Source: Chitinophaga sp. sic0106 (GTDB taxonomy: Bacteria > Bacteroidota > Bacteroidia > Chitinophagales > Chitinophagaceae). Taken from it: DNA of 64,000 nucleotides. Positions 24,353 to 33,271 of this stretch are shown piece by piece. The notes beneath the pieces are model-generated. The model did not search any database. It worked only from the letters and a program-made list of their open reading frames with translations, and was not told the origin of the DNA. Every line of letters starts with the position of its first letter. Position 1 is the first letter of the stretch. The translations under genes were made by a program, and so were the position numbers. The DNA is taken from positions 1 through 64,000 of the forward strand of contig NZ_JAHUWJ010000008.1 of NCBI RefSeq assembly GCF_019219075.1, given 5' to 3'.

Positions 24353-26323
24353 TTATTTCCCCAGAATCAGCTCCTGCTGCTTCAAGATCAGCACCCTCTC
24401 CAGTATTTTCTTGAACAGATCTTTATCTGCCCCTTTATAGTCCACTAGTTTGAAGTATTGTACTACAAAAATGTGTGCTTTGTTTCCATCCTGCACCAGG
24501 CGCATTTTCATGCCCAGGTTCTCATTTTTATCACCGATGTTGGCAGCAAAATCATCTTTGTTCATCAGCTTATAACCTTCCGGAATATCAATGTGGAGGC
24601 GTGTTTCGAAGTAGAACGGAAACGCCAGTTGCACTGGCAGCGTATCGTCCGGCATCACCGGATTGAGGATCAGGCTGCCGCTCAGCAGCTCACCCACTTT
24701 AATATTTTTTCCGGCGCCTTTATTCTCCACCATCGTAGGAGTGTTGAGTTTAGATTTCACCACTACCGGTTTATCCAATGGCTGGCTGGTGAATAACTCA
24801 TTGGTGGCGCTATAGCTGGTAACCTTGCGTGCAGCCGGTTCCAGGGGAAGAATGGAATTAAAAGCAGCGTTTCTTCTGCCTTCATCGTTGCCGGCCCGCT
24901 CAAATCCTCTTTTTACATTGATGGCAGCATAGCCGCCATAGGACTGCGTTACGTCCCAGGAAGGATTGTTCAGGCCGGTGAGCGTGGCGTCCAGACTAAT
25001 GTTGCTCAAGGTATAATCGGGCAGTGGTGTGTTGATCAGGTCAGTGATTACTTCGCTTTTATCGCCGATGAGGGTATCATGGCAGCGTACCGCCAGCAGA
25101 TTGATCCAGTTGGCAGGATAGCATGGGAAGCGGGATTCCGGTTCACCCGGCGCCATGGCTTGTCCGAGGGTAGGGAAGTACAGCAATACGTTTGATGCCA
25201 GTTCCGGATTTACCAAATCCTTTTGCAATGGTATCTCATCTCTGGACGAGGTAAAGAGCACGTGCGTAGGGATGTTGAGATAATACAGGAAAGCATTCAT
25301 CAGCTTGATCATCCCCATTTTATCTGTCCTTTTGGTGCGTATAGCGGCGGATAAATCGCCGGGGTTGAGGTAGGGATCAGTAGGTATGAGCTGGTAATTG
25401 GTTTTCATGTATTGCTCCAGGAGGTAAAGCAGGTGTGGCAGCGGAATGCGTTGTTGCAGGAACGGCAGGTTGCTGAGTTCTTTTTCCACCAGGCGGGCTT
25501 CCTGTTTGGTGATGGCGGCGTAAGGAATAAAAGTTTCCTTGCCGAAGTCCTGCCAGTTTATTTTAGTGGTTTTGCTGCCGGTTGTTATTTCCGCCAGGGC
25601 AAACTCCAGGCGTGCCAGTGCCGGCTTTATGTTATACAGCGCGTTGTTGCGTATAGGCATCACATTTTCCTGTGTGTACGTATATACGTTGCTGTTACCA
25701 TCTTCGGTGGCGGTTGGGGTGGCCTGTGGGACGGTGGAGCTGAAAGTAAACTTCATTGTTTTCGGTGCCGTGAGGCGGAACAATGCTTCTGCACAGGGGA
25801 TTTCCGACTGCATGGTGAACACGCCGGCATATCCGGTGGCTTTGGTGACGAGCTCGTATTCAATTTCATCGCCGGCATTAGCTTCCAGCCCTTCCACACT
25901 GATGGTGGTACCTCCTGCATTGTTATTCACAGCCCTGGCATTGCGGGCCAGGTTCACAACGGTACTGTCGGCGCTGATTTTACGAATATTAAAGCTGCGG
26001 GTATCCTCATTGGGACCCACAGAAAACTGTATGGAATTGAAAGTATCCCGGTTAAGGGTTTGCTGAATCTGGATACTCTTATACAATTTATGGTAGTAAG
26101 CCACTCCTGCGGCTTTATCTTCATTGTTGACGTTGAAGTCGAAGGTTTCGCGGTAAATGAGCGTAAAATACGGCACATTATACTGCGCACCTGCGGGTAC
26201 AGGATGTTTTACGGCATTTCGCGGCCATACATCCGGAAACTTATTATCCTGGGCTTTACCGGGTTGGGATAAAGTTATCCAGGAGAGCGTGATAAGTAAG
26301 AATATAAGTCGTTGCATAAGCAT
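24353..26323 (-). CDS. Secreted DUF3857-type protein with degenerate transglutaminase domain
   Basis: A 656-residue exported protein (signal MLMQRLIFLLITLSWITLSQPGKAQ). The N-terminal ~250 residues resemble the DUF3857 beta domain common in Bacteroidota, with EGLEANAGDEIEYELVTK as its typical strand pair. A transglutaminase-like core follows (about 290-460), but where active members have G-D-C-K-D this protein reads KRTDKMGMIKLMNAFL, so the catalytic Cys is absent. A C-terminal beta domain completes it. The start at 26323 gives the signal peptide; longer versions overlap the upstream gene. Probably a non-enzymatic cell-surface protein; role unknown. Confidence 0.75.
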   Translation of the reverse strand: MLMQRLIFLLITLSWITLSQPGKAQDNKFPDVWPRNAVKHPVPAGAQYNVPYFTLIYRETFDFNVNNEDKAAGVAYYHKLYKSIQIQQTLNRDTFNSIQFSVGPNEDTRSFNIRKISADSTVVNLARNARAVNNNAGGTTISVEGLEANAGDEIEYELVTKATGYAGVFTMQSEIPCAEALFRLTAPKTMKFTFSSTVPQATPTATEDGNSNVYTYTQENVMPIRNNALYNIKPALARLEFALAEITTGSKTTKINWQDFGKETFIPYAAITKQEARLVEKELSNLPFLQQRIPLPHLLYLLEQYMKTNYQLIPTDPYLNPGDLSAAIRTKRTDKMGMIKLMNAFLYYLNIPTHVLFTSSRDEIPLQKDLVNPELASNVLLYFPTLGQAMAPGEPESRFPCYPANWINLLAVRCHDTLIGDKSEVITDLINTPLPDYTLSNISLDATLTGLNNPSWDVTQSYGGYAAINVKRGFERAGNDEGRRNAAFNSILPLEPAARKVTSYSATNELFTSQPLDKPVVVKSKLNTPTMVENKGAGKNIKVGELLSGSLILNPVMPDDTLPVQLAFPFYFETRLHIDIPEGYKLMNKDDFAANIGDKNENLGMKMRLVQDGNKAHIFVVQYFKLVDYKGADKDLFKKILERVLILKQQELILGK

Positions 26324-26348
26324 TAAAGATACGTAGTGTTGGCCAAAC

Positions 26349-27017
26349 TCAGCGGGGTGTTTCTCCTGTTTCCTGGATGGCATCAGATTCATAGACGGCG
26401 GTACCGGGAATATTCTTTTTTGCCACTTTTAGCATGGCGCTGGCTACTGTGGCGGCTTTGATGCCACGGTATTTTTTCCAGCGGCCCTGCAGCAGGAAGT
26501 AAAACAGCTGGATAAGATATTTGCTGAACCATTCGCCCAGCCTGAACTCCTGGCGTTGTCCGATGAGGAAGCTGGGACGGAAGATAGCGACAGAAGGGAA
26601 ACCAACTCCTTCAATGGCGGCTTCCAATTGTCCTTTTGTACGGAGATAGAAATTGCGGCTATAGAGGTTTGCTCCGATACTGGACATCACGAGAAACTGG
26701 CCGACGCCATTTTCATGCGCGATCCGTGCACATCTCACCGGAATATCAAAATCTACTTTGCGAAAGTTTTCTTTGGAACCGGCTTTCTTGATAGTGGTAC
26801 CTATACAACAAAACAATACATCTCCCTTTATCAAATTCCGCAGGGTGGCTTCGTCTGAGTAGTCAACGATAATACTTTCCAGCCCCGGCCTGGAGTTGAA
26901 CCAGTGTTTACGCACCAGTACCCTGATGTGGGTATAATACCCGTCGTGCAGCAGTGCTGATACCAGGTGTGTGCCTGTAAGGCCGGTAGCTCCTATTACA
27001 ATAGCAGTTTTTTCCAT
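26349..27017 (-). CDS. NAD(P)-binding oxidoreductase, atypical short-chain dehydrogenase
   Basis: A 222-residue Rossmann protein of the HTATIP2/Him1-like group. GATGLTGTHLV at 9-19 is the dinucleotide motif; DVLFCCIGTT and FLVMSSIGAN are the usual strand ends, with YLRTKGQLEAAIE in place of the YxxxK catalytic pair and IFRPSFLIGQR after it. The substrate cannot be told. It lies 25 bp upstream of the DUF3857-type gene on the same strand and is divergent from murB, 77 bp apart. Confidence 0.82.
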   Translation of the reverse strand: MEKTAIVIGATGLTGTHLVSALLHDGYYTHIRVLVRKHWFNSRPGLESIIVDYSDEATLRNLIKGDVLFCCIGTTIKKAGSKENFRKVDFDIPVRCARIAHENGVGQFLVMSSIGANLYSRNFYLRTKGQLEAAIEGVGFPSVAIFRPSFLIGQRQEFRLGEWFSKYLIQLFYFLLQGRWKKYRGIKAATVASAMLKVAKKNIPGTAVYESDAIQETGETPR

Positions 27018-27051
27018 GGATAGAATTGTGCTGATGTTAGTAAATCCGGTT

Positions 27052-27059
27052 TATCTTTG
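27052..27059 (+). promoter_or_regulatory. -7 box of murB
   Basis: TATCTTTG matches TAnnTTTG, 35 bases before the chosen ATG at 27095. A TTG at 27026 is slightly far (23 bases) for the -33 element. Confidence 0.45.
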
Positions 27060-27094
27060 TAGGATATAAAGTTAAGTTTTTTGAATGCTTAGTT

Positions 27095-28111
27095 ATGCTC
27101 ATATCTGAAAATGTTCTGTTAAAGCCTTATAATACCTTCGGAATTACTGCAACGGCCCGTTACTTTTCCACTTTTGCGAATGCGCAGGAGCTGGAATCCT
27201 TGCTGGCAGACGGGCGGGTATCCGGACAGCCCCGTATGATCCTGGGTGGAGGGAGTAATATCCTTCTCACCAAAAACTACGACGGCGCCATGCTGAAAAA
27301 TGAAATTAAAGGGATTACCGTAGTTGCCGAGGATAACGATTACGTATATGTGAAAGCGGGCGCAGGTGAAAACTGGCACGGTTTCGTGCAGTATTGTATC
27401 GGGCAAAATCTGGCAGGACTCGAAAACCTCTCCCTCATTCCCGGTAATGTGGGCGCCAGTCCCATGCAGAATATTGGGGCGTATGGTGTGGAAATCAAAG
27501 ATTGCTTTCATGAATTGGAAGCTTTTCATCTCCAGGAAAAAAAATTAGTAAAATTTAACAATACAGACTGCAAATTTGGTTACCGGGAGAGTGTGTTCAA
27601 GCATGAATATAAGAACCAGTTTGCCATCATTACCGTTACTTACAAACTGAGTAAACAACCGCACTTTAATACCAGCTATGGCGCTATAGAAGCGGAACTG
27701 GAGCATATGGGCGTAAAGGAACTTTCTATCCGAGCCATCAGTGATGCAGTGATTAACATCCGCAGTTCAAAGCTGCCAAATCCGGCAGAGATCGGGAATG
27801 CAGGCAGTTTCTTCAAAAATCCTTCTATAGACGGTGCCACCTACCGCCGGTTGAAAGAAACGTTTCCTAACGTGGTCGCCTATCCGTTGCCGGATGATCA
27901 TTTCAAACTGGCTGCAGGCTGGCTGATTGAGCAATGTGGCTGGAAAGGGTTCAGGGAGGGAGATGCAGGTGTTCATGCCAAACAATCACTCGTACTGGTA
28001 AATTATGGCCAGGCAAAAGGGAGTGAAATCTACCACCTGTCGCAACAAGTGGTAGATAGCGTGCAACAAAAATTTGGTGTTACCCTCGAAAGAGAAGTAA
28101 ATATTATTTAG
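27095..28111 (+). CDS. murB: UDP-N-acetylmuramate dehydrogenase
   Basis: Cytoplasmic FAD enzyme (338 residues) that reduces UDP-GlcNAc-enolpyruvate to UDP-MurNAc for peptidoglycan. Family marks: NTFGITATAR at the N terminus, MILGGGSNIL (FAD), IPGNVGASPMQNIGAYG, FGYRESVFK, and NAGSFFKNP with the catalytic Ser. It is the E. coli-like (type I) form. Its stop overlaps that of the convergent ypdA gene by 4 bases. Confidence 0.96.
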   Translation: MLISENVLLKPYNTFGITATARYFSTFANAQELESLLADGRVSGQPRMILGGGSNILLTKNYDGAMLKNEIKGITVVAEDNDYVYVKAGAGENWHGFVQYCIGQNLAGLENLSLIPGNVGASPMQNIGAYGVEIKDCFHELEAFHLQEKKLVKFNNTDCKFGYRESVFKHEYKNQFAIITVTYKLSKQPHFNTSYGAIEAELEHMGVKELSIRAISDAVINIRSSKLPNPAEIGNAGSFFKNPSIDGATYRRLKETFPNVVAYPLPDDHFKLAAGWLIEQCGWKGFREGDAGVHAKQSLVLVNYGQAKGSEIYHLSQQVVDSVQQKFGVTLEREVNII

Positions 28112-29076
28112 GCCCTGCTGCGGATGTGCTGAATAATTTTATCAGCATGATCGCGGGAGTTTTCAATAAACCACACATGTGTGTCCATTCCGCCACAAAC
28201 CACGCCGGCTAAGTATATGCGTGGCATATTGGTTTCCATCGTGATGGGATTATAGGCAGGATATTTTTTGGCATCGTCTGAAAGGGCGATGCCTGCTTTT
28301 TTCAGGAAACTGAAGTTGGGCTGGTAGCCGGTCATCGCAATCACGAAATCATTAGGAATGGTAACGATACCATCCGGCGTAAGTATATCTGCTTCATTTT
28401 CACGTACGGCTGCCAGGCTGGAATGGTAGTAAGCTTTGATACTTCCCTCACTGATGCGGTTTTCTATATCCGGTTTAACCCAGTATTTCACTCTTTTTCC
28501 GATCCCATCTTCGCGGATGATCATGGTTACCTGCGCGCCTTTGCGGTAGGTTTCCAAAGCCGCATCCACGGCGGAGTTATTGGCACCAATTACGATCACT
28601 TTGCGGGTGGCGTAAAAGTGAGGGTCCTTATAGTAATGCGTTACTTTAGCCAGGTTTTCACCAGGTATGTCCAGTGTGTTGGGGATATCATAAAATCCTG
28701 TGGCAATTACCACATGCCGGCCATGATATTTTCCTTTGGTGGTATGTACCGTATATTCGTTTCCGTTAGGAAGTATATCAGTCACCTCTTCAAAAAGTTT
28801 TACATTCAGCTGATTGCTGGTAGTCACTCTCCGGTAGTATTCCAGTGCTTCCGGGCGGTTGGGTTTGGGGTTGATACATACAAAAGGAATGTTTCCTACT
28901 TCCAGTCTTTCTGATGTGGAGAAGAAAGTCATGTACAACGGATAGTTGTACAGTGAGTTCGTCAAACATCCTTTTTCAATCACCAGGTAAGATAAGCCTG
29001 CCCGTTGTGCGGTGAGTGCACAGGCGATTCCTATTGGGCCACCTCCGATAATGATTACATCATATGCCGCGTCCAT
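28108..29076 (-). CDS. ypdA: YpdA-family FAD/NADPH disulfide reductase
   Basis: A 322-residue flavoprotein of the YpdA/Bdr family, which in Firmicutes reduces bacillithiol disulfide with NADPH. IIIGGGPIGIACAL at 8-21 binds FAD, VIVIGANNSAVDAALE binds NADPH, and VVCGGMDTHVWFIENSR is the characteristic C-terminal stretch with its conserved Cys. Whether this organism makes bacillithiol cannot be told from this window. It ends tail-to-tail with murB and starts 8 bp after the amidotransferase gene, so the latter two form an operon. Confidence 0.88.
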   Translation of the reverse strand: MDAAYDVIIIGGGPIGIACALTAQRAGLSYLVIEKGCLTNSLYNYPLYMTFFSTSERLEVGNIPFVCINPKPNRPEALEYYRRVTTSNQLNVKLFEEVTDILPNGNEYTVHTTKGKYHGRHVVIATGFYDIPNTLDIPGENLAKVTHYYKDPHFYATRKVIVIGANNSAVDAALETYRKGAQVTMIIREDGIGKRVKYWVKPDIENRISEGSIKAYYHSSLAAVRENEADILTPDGIVTIPNDFVIAMTGYQPNFSFLKKAGIALSDDAKKYPAYNPITMETNMPRIYLAGVVCGGMDTHVWFIENSRDHADKIIQHIRSRA

Positions 29077-29084
29077 AGTATTAT

Positions 29085-29780
29085 TTATTTAGCTGCCAGG
29101 TAATTTAACAAGTTAACCAGGGCATTGTTGTTGACGGATAATTGTGGGGTGTTAGCCAGGATGTGGTTGCGTTGCTGTACAAACGGCCCTCCGGCTGTGA
29201 TCTCGGCCTGGCCATGATCAATCATAGCCACCAGGGAGGTGGGCGTGAGTTCGATATGGAATTGCAGACCTATAGCGTTGTCGTACATAAATGCCTGGTT
29301 GTTGCAGGCAGCAGAGGCGGCAAACCGTGTGGCGCCGTTGGGGATATCAAAAGTATCGCCATGGTAGTGAAACACATCCATATGTTGCGGCAGCACGTTA
29401 ATCAGGTCGGCTGCCTGCTCCTGGAAAGTAAAATCAACCGGGTACCAGCCTATCTCCTTTTGCGTGTGTGCGTATACGTTAGCGCCCAGTGCTGCTGCCA
29501 GAATCTGTGAGCCCAGGCAAATCCCCAATACTTTCTTTTTTTGTTCCAGTGCTGTTTTAACGATATTGATTTCTGTGGTAAGCCAGGGGTATTGGTCCTG
29601 GTCGTATACGCCCATGGGGCCTCCCATGATAATGAGCCAGTCGGCGGTAGCGGCGGCATCGGCGTTGGCATCGGGTTCAAACCATTTGGTAGCGGTTAAT
29701 GTATGGCCTTGCGTGCGGCACCATTCGGCTATGCATCCTAAGCCTTCGAAAGAAACATGTTGGAAATAATGAATGTGCAT
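29085..29780 (-). CDS. Class I glutamine amidotransferase-like protein
   Basis: A 231-residue GATase1 protein similar to stand-alone GMP synthase-like amidotransferases. The nucleophile elbow GICLGSQ gives the catalytic Cys, and LQFHIELT gives the His-Glu pair. LIIMGGPMGVYDQDQYPWL is the typical oxyanion-hole region of this subgroup. There is no synthetase domain or partner, so it may act on gamma-glutamyl compounds. The start at 29780 (MHIHYFQH) is preferred to one 33 bases upstream, as it begins the first strand. It is upstream of ypdA in the same unit. Confidence 0.85.
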   Translation of the reverse strand: MHIHYFQHVSFEGLGCIAEWCRTQGHTLTATKWFEPDANADAAATADWLIIMGGPMGVYDQDQYPWLTTEINIVKTALEQKKKVLGICLGSQILAAALGANVYAHTQKEIGWYPVDFTFQEQAADLINVLPQHMDVFHYHGDTFDIPNGATRFAASAACNNQAFMYDNAIGLQFHIELTPTSLVAMIDHGQAEITAGGPFVQQRNHILANTPQLSVNNNALVNLLNYLAAK

Positions 29781-29810
29781 ACTGGGTCCTGCTCTATGTG
29801 AAGAATCCCA

Positions 29811-29818
29811 CAAAGATA
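29811..29818 (-). promoter_or_regulatory. -7 box of the amidotransferase-ypdA unit
   Basis: The minus strand reads TATCTTTG, a full TAnnTTTG match, 30 bases before the ATG at 29780. It would rule out the longer start at 29813. Confidence 0.5.
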
Positions 29819-29841
29819 TTCAATCGGCCCGAGCTGTGGTA

Positions 29842-30723
29842 TTATTTTAATGCGGCGCTTACTACCCTGAAGTATTCATATCCTTTCATGTGCCTGGCCG
29901 CTTCTTTATAGTATTGCCGGCGATAATCGCCCGCGCCGCCATCGTAGTTGACCTGCATATTTCTTTCGTTGAAGATGCTGGTCCACGTATCGGGATACAT
30001 GCCAAAGTCGAAGTGCTCGCCCTTTCGGCCGAGGGTTCGGGATACGGAGCGGAAACCCCGGAATTCGCCTGGATTTTCTACCGCCGCTTTATGCAGGTAG
30101 GTCAGAATGATTTGTGTGCCGGCAGGGTAGCGTGTTACATATTCGAAGAACTCATCGATTTCTTTTGCTTTAAGGCTGGAGGTAACGCCTTCCCATAGGA
30201 ACAGTGTTTTATAGTATTCCCGCTGAAGGTGTGTAATCATTTGGGAAGATAGTCGCTGTGTATGTATGTCCACCGGTACGTAATCAATCGAGGTAACCTG
30301 TTCGGGGATGACGTTGAAAAGGATCTCCTGTTTTTGCAGCTGGGATTCCAGCAGGTCTACTTCTACATATTGCACCGGGATGGTTGTTTTAAGCCGGTGT
30401 GCGCGGGTATCCAGCCGGGCGTTGATAATAATGACCTGGTTGATGCCCTGGTTATTAACGGCGTCGTGGATCATGTCGTCTATGAGCCGGGTACGCGCTA
30501 CTGCGGCGGTATAGGCGCCTGGCCAGCGCAGCTGGAGAATGGTAGTGGTGATTTTCCTGAGTGGTCCGTAATGACAGCAGGCAACGACTTTTTGAAACAG
30601 GGGCGACAAAAATGCTGCAGCGAAGGGATCATATAGGAGTCTTTTATGTACGGGGGCTGTACTTTCTATAGCCCGTGATAATGCCATGAAAATTGTGGCA
30701 CGGCCGCCGTGCTTCCAGCTCAT
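29842..30723 (-). CDS. Class I SAM-dependent methyltransferase, leucine carboxyl methyltransferase-like
   Basis: A 293-residue protein of the PPM1/LCMT (TIGR00027-like) group: GGRATIFMALSRAIES and YDPFAAAFL at the N terminus, and YVEVDLLESQLQK (motif II, acidic residue for the SAM ribose). Motif I normally reads V-x-L-G-A-G-L-D-T-R-A; here it reads IIINARLDTRAHRL, so the glycines of the SAM loop are replaced. SAM binding may be weakened or changed. It has its own position 61 bp upstream of the amidotransferase unit on the same strand. Substrate unknown. Confidence 0.78.
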   Translation of the reverse strand: MSWKHGGRATIFMALSRAIESTAPVHKRLLYDPFAAAFLSPLFQKVVACCHYGPLRKITTTILQLRWPGAYTAAVARTRLIDDMIHDAVNNQGINQVIIINARLDTRAHRLKTTIPVQYVEVDLLESQLQKQEILFNVIPEQVTSIDYVPVDIHTQRLSSQMITHLQREYYKTLFLWEGVTSSLKAKEIDEFFEYVTRYPAGTQIILTYLHKAAVENPGEFRGFRSVSRTLGRKGEHFDFGMYPDTWTSIFNERNMQVNYDGGAGDYRRQYYKEAARHMKGYEYFRVVSAALK

Positions 30724-30853
30724 AAGGGGATCGAGGTGTAATGGTTATCTAATAGCGATTTGGTTGACTACTAACCGGTGCGTGCGGGGAAATTCCTGAC
30801 AATCCTTCAGTATTTCAAATATAAGCAAATGCGGCCATTTTTCCCGCAGCATG

Positions 30854-31810
30854 TCACCGCAGGAAAATAATGGCTGTAAGGGTGGCGGTGCTGATGAATA
30901 CCCAGAGTAAAATACCCTGCAGCAATGGTTTCCAGCCAATCCCGCTGAGTACTTCCCTGCTCAGGTTACTACCTATTAGGAAAAGAGTGAGTGATAATCC
31001 TGTTTTGGCAGCACTGGTGAGGATATAACTGGCATGCCCCAACGGAAAAAAGGTATTGAGCAGCAAGGCTATCACAAACAGGCCAATAAACCAGGGGATT
31101 TTGATGTTGGAATGGCCATTCCTGAATAACAGTCCGGTAAGCAGGGATACGGGAATGATCCAGAGAGCACGGCTGAGTTTAACCATGGTGGCCACCTGTA
31201 AGGCTTCGGGGCCATATTTACCGGCGGCGCCCACTACGGAGCTGGTGTCGTGAATGGCGATGGCGGTCCAGAGGCCAAACTGGGTTTGACTAAGGTGGAA
31301 GAGGTGGCCCAGCACGGGAAAGAGGAACAGGGCTACGCTGTTGAGCAGAAAAATAATTCCCAGGGATACGGACAGCTGTTTATCATTGGCTCTAATCACT
31401 GGTGCAATGGCGGCGATGGCGCTGCCGCCGCATATCGCGGTGCCGCTGGATACGAGGTGACTGGTATTTTTATCGATGCCTAATATTTTTCCCAGGAGGT
31501 GCCCGAGCAGGAGGGTGGCAAAGATGGAAGCGATGGTGAGCAGCAGTCCTTCTTTACCTGCCTGCACTGCCTGGTGGGCGTTCATGCCGAAGCCGAGGCC
31601 TATGACGGAGAGTTGCAGCAGCCACTGCGTGGTGCGGCGTGTTAGCTGCGCATAGGGGTTGCCGGTAGTTTGTGCCAGTGCGATGCCCATGAGCAATGCC
31701 ACGGGTGGTGATACTACCGGCAGCAGGGTGGCTGCGGCTGCGGTAAAAAACAGTGGCTTGCGAAGCGGGGAAAATCTGATTTTGTTACTGCTGATGTGCT
31801 GGTGTGCCAT
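30854..31810 (-). CDS. YeiH-family putative sulfate exporter
   Basis: A 318-residue inner-membrane protein with about ten helices. GTAICGGSAIAAIAPV and HDTSSVVGAAGKYGPEAL are the signatures of the UPF0324/YeiH family (PSE, conserved hypothetical 698), proposed to export sulfate or act on sulfonate-derived compounds. The N terminus is cytoplasmic and basic (SPLRKP). No neighbouring sulfur genes or LysR regulator are seen. Function at family level only. Confidence 0.87.
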   Translation of the reverse strand: MAHQHISSNKIRFSPLRKPLFFTAAAATLLPVVSPPVALLMGIALAQTTGNPYAQLTRRTTQWLLQLSVIGLGFGMNAHQAVQAGKEGLLLTIASIFATLLLGHLLGKILGIDKNTSHLVSSGTAICGGSAIAAIAPVIRANDKQLSVSLGIIFLLNSVALFLFPVLGHLFHLSQTQFGLWTAIAIHDTSSVVGAAGKYGPEALQVATMVKLSRALWIIPVSLLTGLLFRNGHSNIKIPWFIGLFVIALLLNTFFPLGHASYILTSAAKTGLSLTLFLIGSNLSREVLSGIGWKPLLQGILLWVFISTATLTAIIFLR

Positions 31811-31905
31811 ATGCTATACGATGGTTTTATGCAGGCAAAGGTCAGCACCAGCAAGGACGGAGTCAAATCTTTAAAAGTAATTGGTAATAACTAAAAGTTA
31901 TGACC

Positions 31906-32727
31906 TTAATCAATTGAAACGATATAGGTGTTAAATTTTTTGCAGAAATCCTCTTTCAGATAATTGTCGATCCCTGGGAGGAAGTTAACGGCAAAGCCGC
32001 GCTGGAGGCGGCGCGGTGTAGTGCCTTGCCAGGTCAGCGGGCGGGAATGGAGGATGCCGATCAGCTGTTTGCCCTGGCAGATAAAGGCCAGGCGGTAGCC
32101 GGGGCTGGGATCATCGATGCCGCTTTCGTAGTTGTAGTAGAGGGCGTAGGGTTTGATGGCGCTGTCTTCATCCAGCTGAAAGTTGTGGATAAAGGGTTGC
32201 AGACCGGCAACGCTGTAGTCCTTATGTTGCTTCAGGAAGTTGATAGCTGCTACCTCAATGATGCTACCGGGACGGATACTGCTTTGTTCGGTGAAGCCAT
32301 CGATGGTGGCCCACATGCGGTCGCCGTTGGTAGAAACGGGAAGTTTTACATCCCGCAGCAGCGAGCCGGCGGGCACGCCGTTGACAACGAGCTTGCGCCC
32401 TTTGCGGAAGCTGGGCTTGCGGTATTCGTCGGCCGTGATATCAAAATCTATACTCACCGGGTACCAGCCTTTGCGGATGGTGGCGCAGCGTACGGGTACA
32501 TAGTCGAGCAAACTGGCAATGGCTGCCCCGTTTGGCTGCTGACGGATGGTGGCTGTTTTATTGATTCTTTCGCCGCCGATAGGTTTGGCAGCTTTGGCGG
32601 GTGTTTTCTTAGTATCGGTCTGCGTTTTGGCCGCACTGGTATCTTCCTCATTATCATACTTGCTGCTGCCTTTACGATCGCAGGCAATCAAAATAACAGC
32701 GAGTAACAAATAGGTAATCTTCTTCAT
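31906..32727 (-). CDS. Hypothetical lipoprotein
   Basis: A 273-residue protein with a lipoprotein signal (LLLAVILIAC, Cys16). A Lys/Thr-rich linker (about 20-55) leads to a mature part that starts with an SH3-like pattern (INKTATIRQQPNGAAIASLLDYVPV, then ATIRKGWYPV), reminiscent of bacterial SH3 domains that bind peptidoglycan. The remainder has no recognised motif. Three Cys occur in the mature part. It lies 40 bp downstream of a small membrane protein on the same strand. Function unknown. Confidence 0.72.
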   Translation of the reverse strand: MKKITYLLLAVILIACDRKGSSKYDNEEDTSAAKTQTDTKKTPAKAAKPIGGERINKTATIRQQPNGAAIASLLDYVPVRCATIRKGWYPVSIDFDITADEYRKPSFRKGRKLVVNGVPAGSLLRDVKLPVSTNGDRMWATIDGFTEQSSIRPGSIIEVAAINFLKQHKDYSVAGLQPFIHNFQLDEDSAIKPYALYYNYESGIDDPSPGYRLAFICQGKQLIGILHSRPLTWQGTTPRRLQRGFAVNFLPGIDNYLKEDFCKKFNTYIVSID

Positions 32728-32767
32728 AAGTCACACATATACAGGTGACTAAGATAAAGAAAAAAGG

Positions 32768-33151
32768 TTAGTGTGCCGAATAGATCGTGTGGTGATTCAA
32801 TTCAATAGATTCTATTTCCTGCATGCTGGAAAATGGGTCGAGGGGCGACCAGTTATCCGCCACTACCAGCTGGGTTTCTTTCCCGGAGAGCTGTTGCAGG
32901 TCGGCAGCGGTAATCTGATGGTGTTGTTTGGTGTTGATGAAATAGATTTTCGGATCATTTTTCAGGTGAATGATAATGCCCGGGGAGCCTTCTTTTACTT
33001 CTTCAACTGTGGCTGTTCTGACTGCATGTTTTTCGTGGGAAGCCTTGCGGGAGCCGGGAATACCGGATACCAGGAGTCCGCCGATAATAATGGCGGCTAA
33101 TATAAGTCCGGCAACGCCTTTGAAATTACGTGTAGTCATAGTTGTTGGCAT
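32768..33151 (-). CDS. Small hypothetical membrane-anchored protein
   Basis: About 127 residues (start at 33151; 33139 or 33178 are alternatives). One hydrophobic helix (VAGLILAAIIIGGLLVSG) near the N terminus anchors a soluble domain of ~85 residues outside the cytoplasm. That domain begins HAVRTATVEEVKEGSPGIII and contains IYFINTKQHHQITAADLQQL. No family recognised. It precedes the lipoprotein gene by 40 bp, so the two may be an operon. Confidence 0.6.
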   Translation of the reverse strand: MPTTMTTRNFKGVAGLILAAIIIGGLLVSGIPGSRKASHEKHAVRTATVEEVKEGSPGIIIHLKNDPKIYFINTKQHHQITAADLQQLSGKETQLVVADNWSPLDPFSSMQEIESIELNHHTIYSAH

Positions 33152-33216
33152 CAGGTTTAGCTGTATAGGTGCATACAATTTAATATTTTTTTGGGAGATA
33201 GTAACCGGTATAAAAA

Positions 33217-33253
33217 GAAAGAGGACGATTTACCCCGTAAATCGTCCTCTTTC
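33217..33253 (-). terminator. 17-bp terminator of the acidic-tail protein gene
   Basis: A perfect 17-bp stem (33217-33233 with 33237-33253), loop CCC, followed on the minus strand by TTTTTA. It lies 18 bases after the stop at 33272. Confidence 0.9.
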
Positions 33254-33271
33254 CATATATTTTGATAATCG

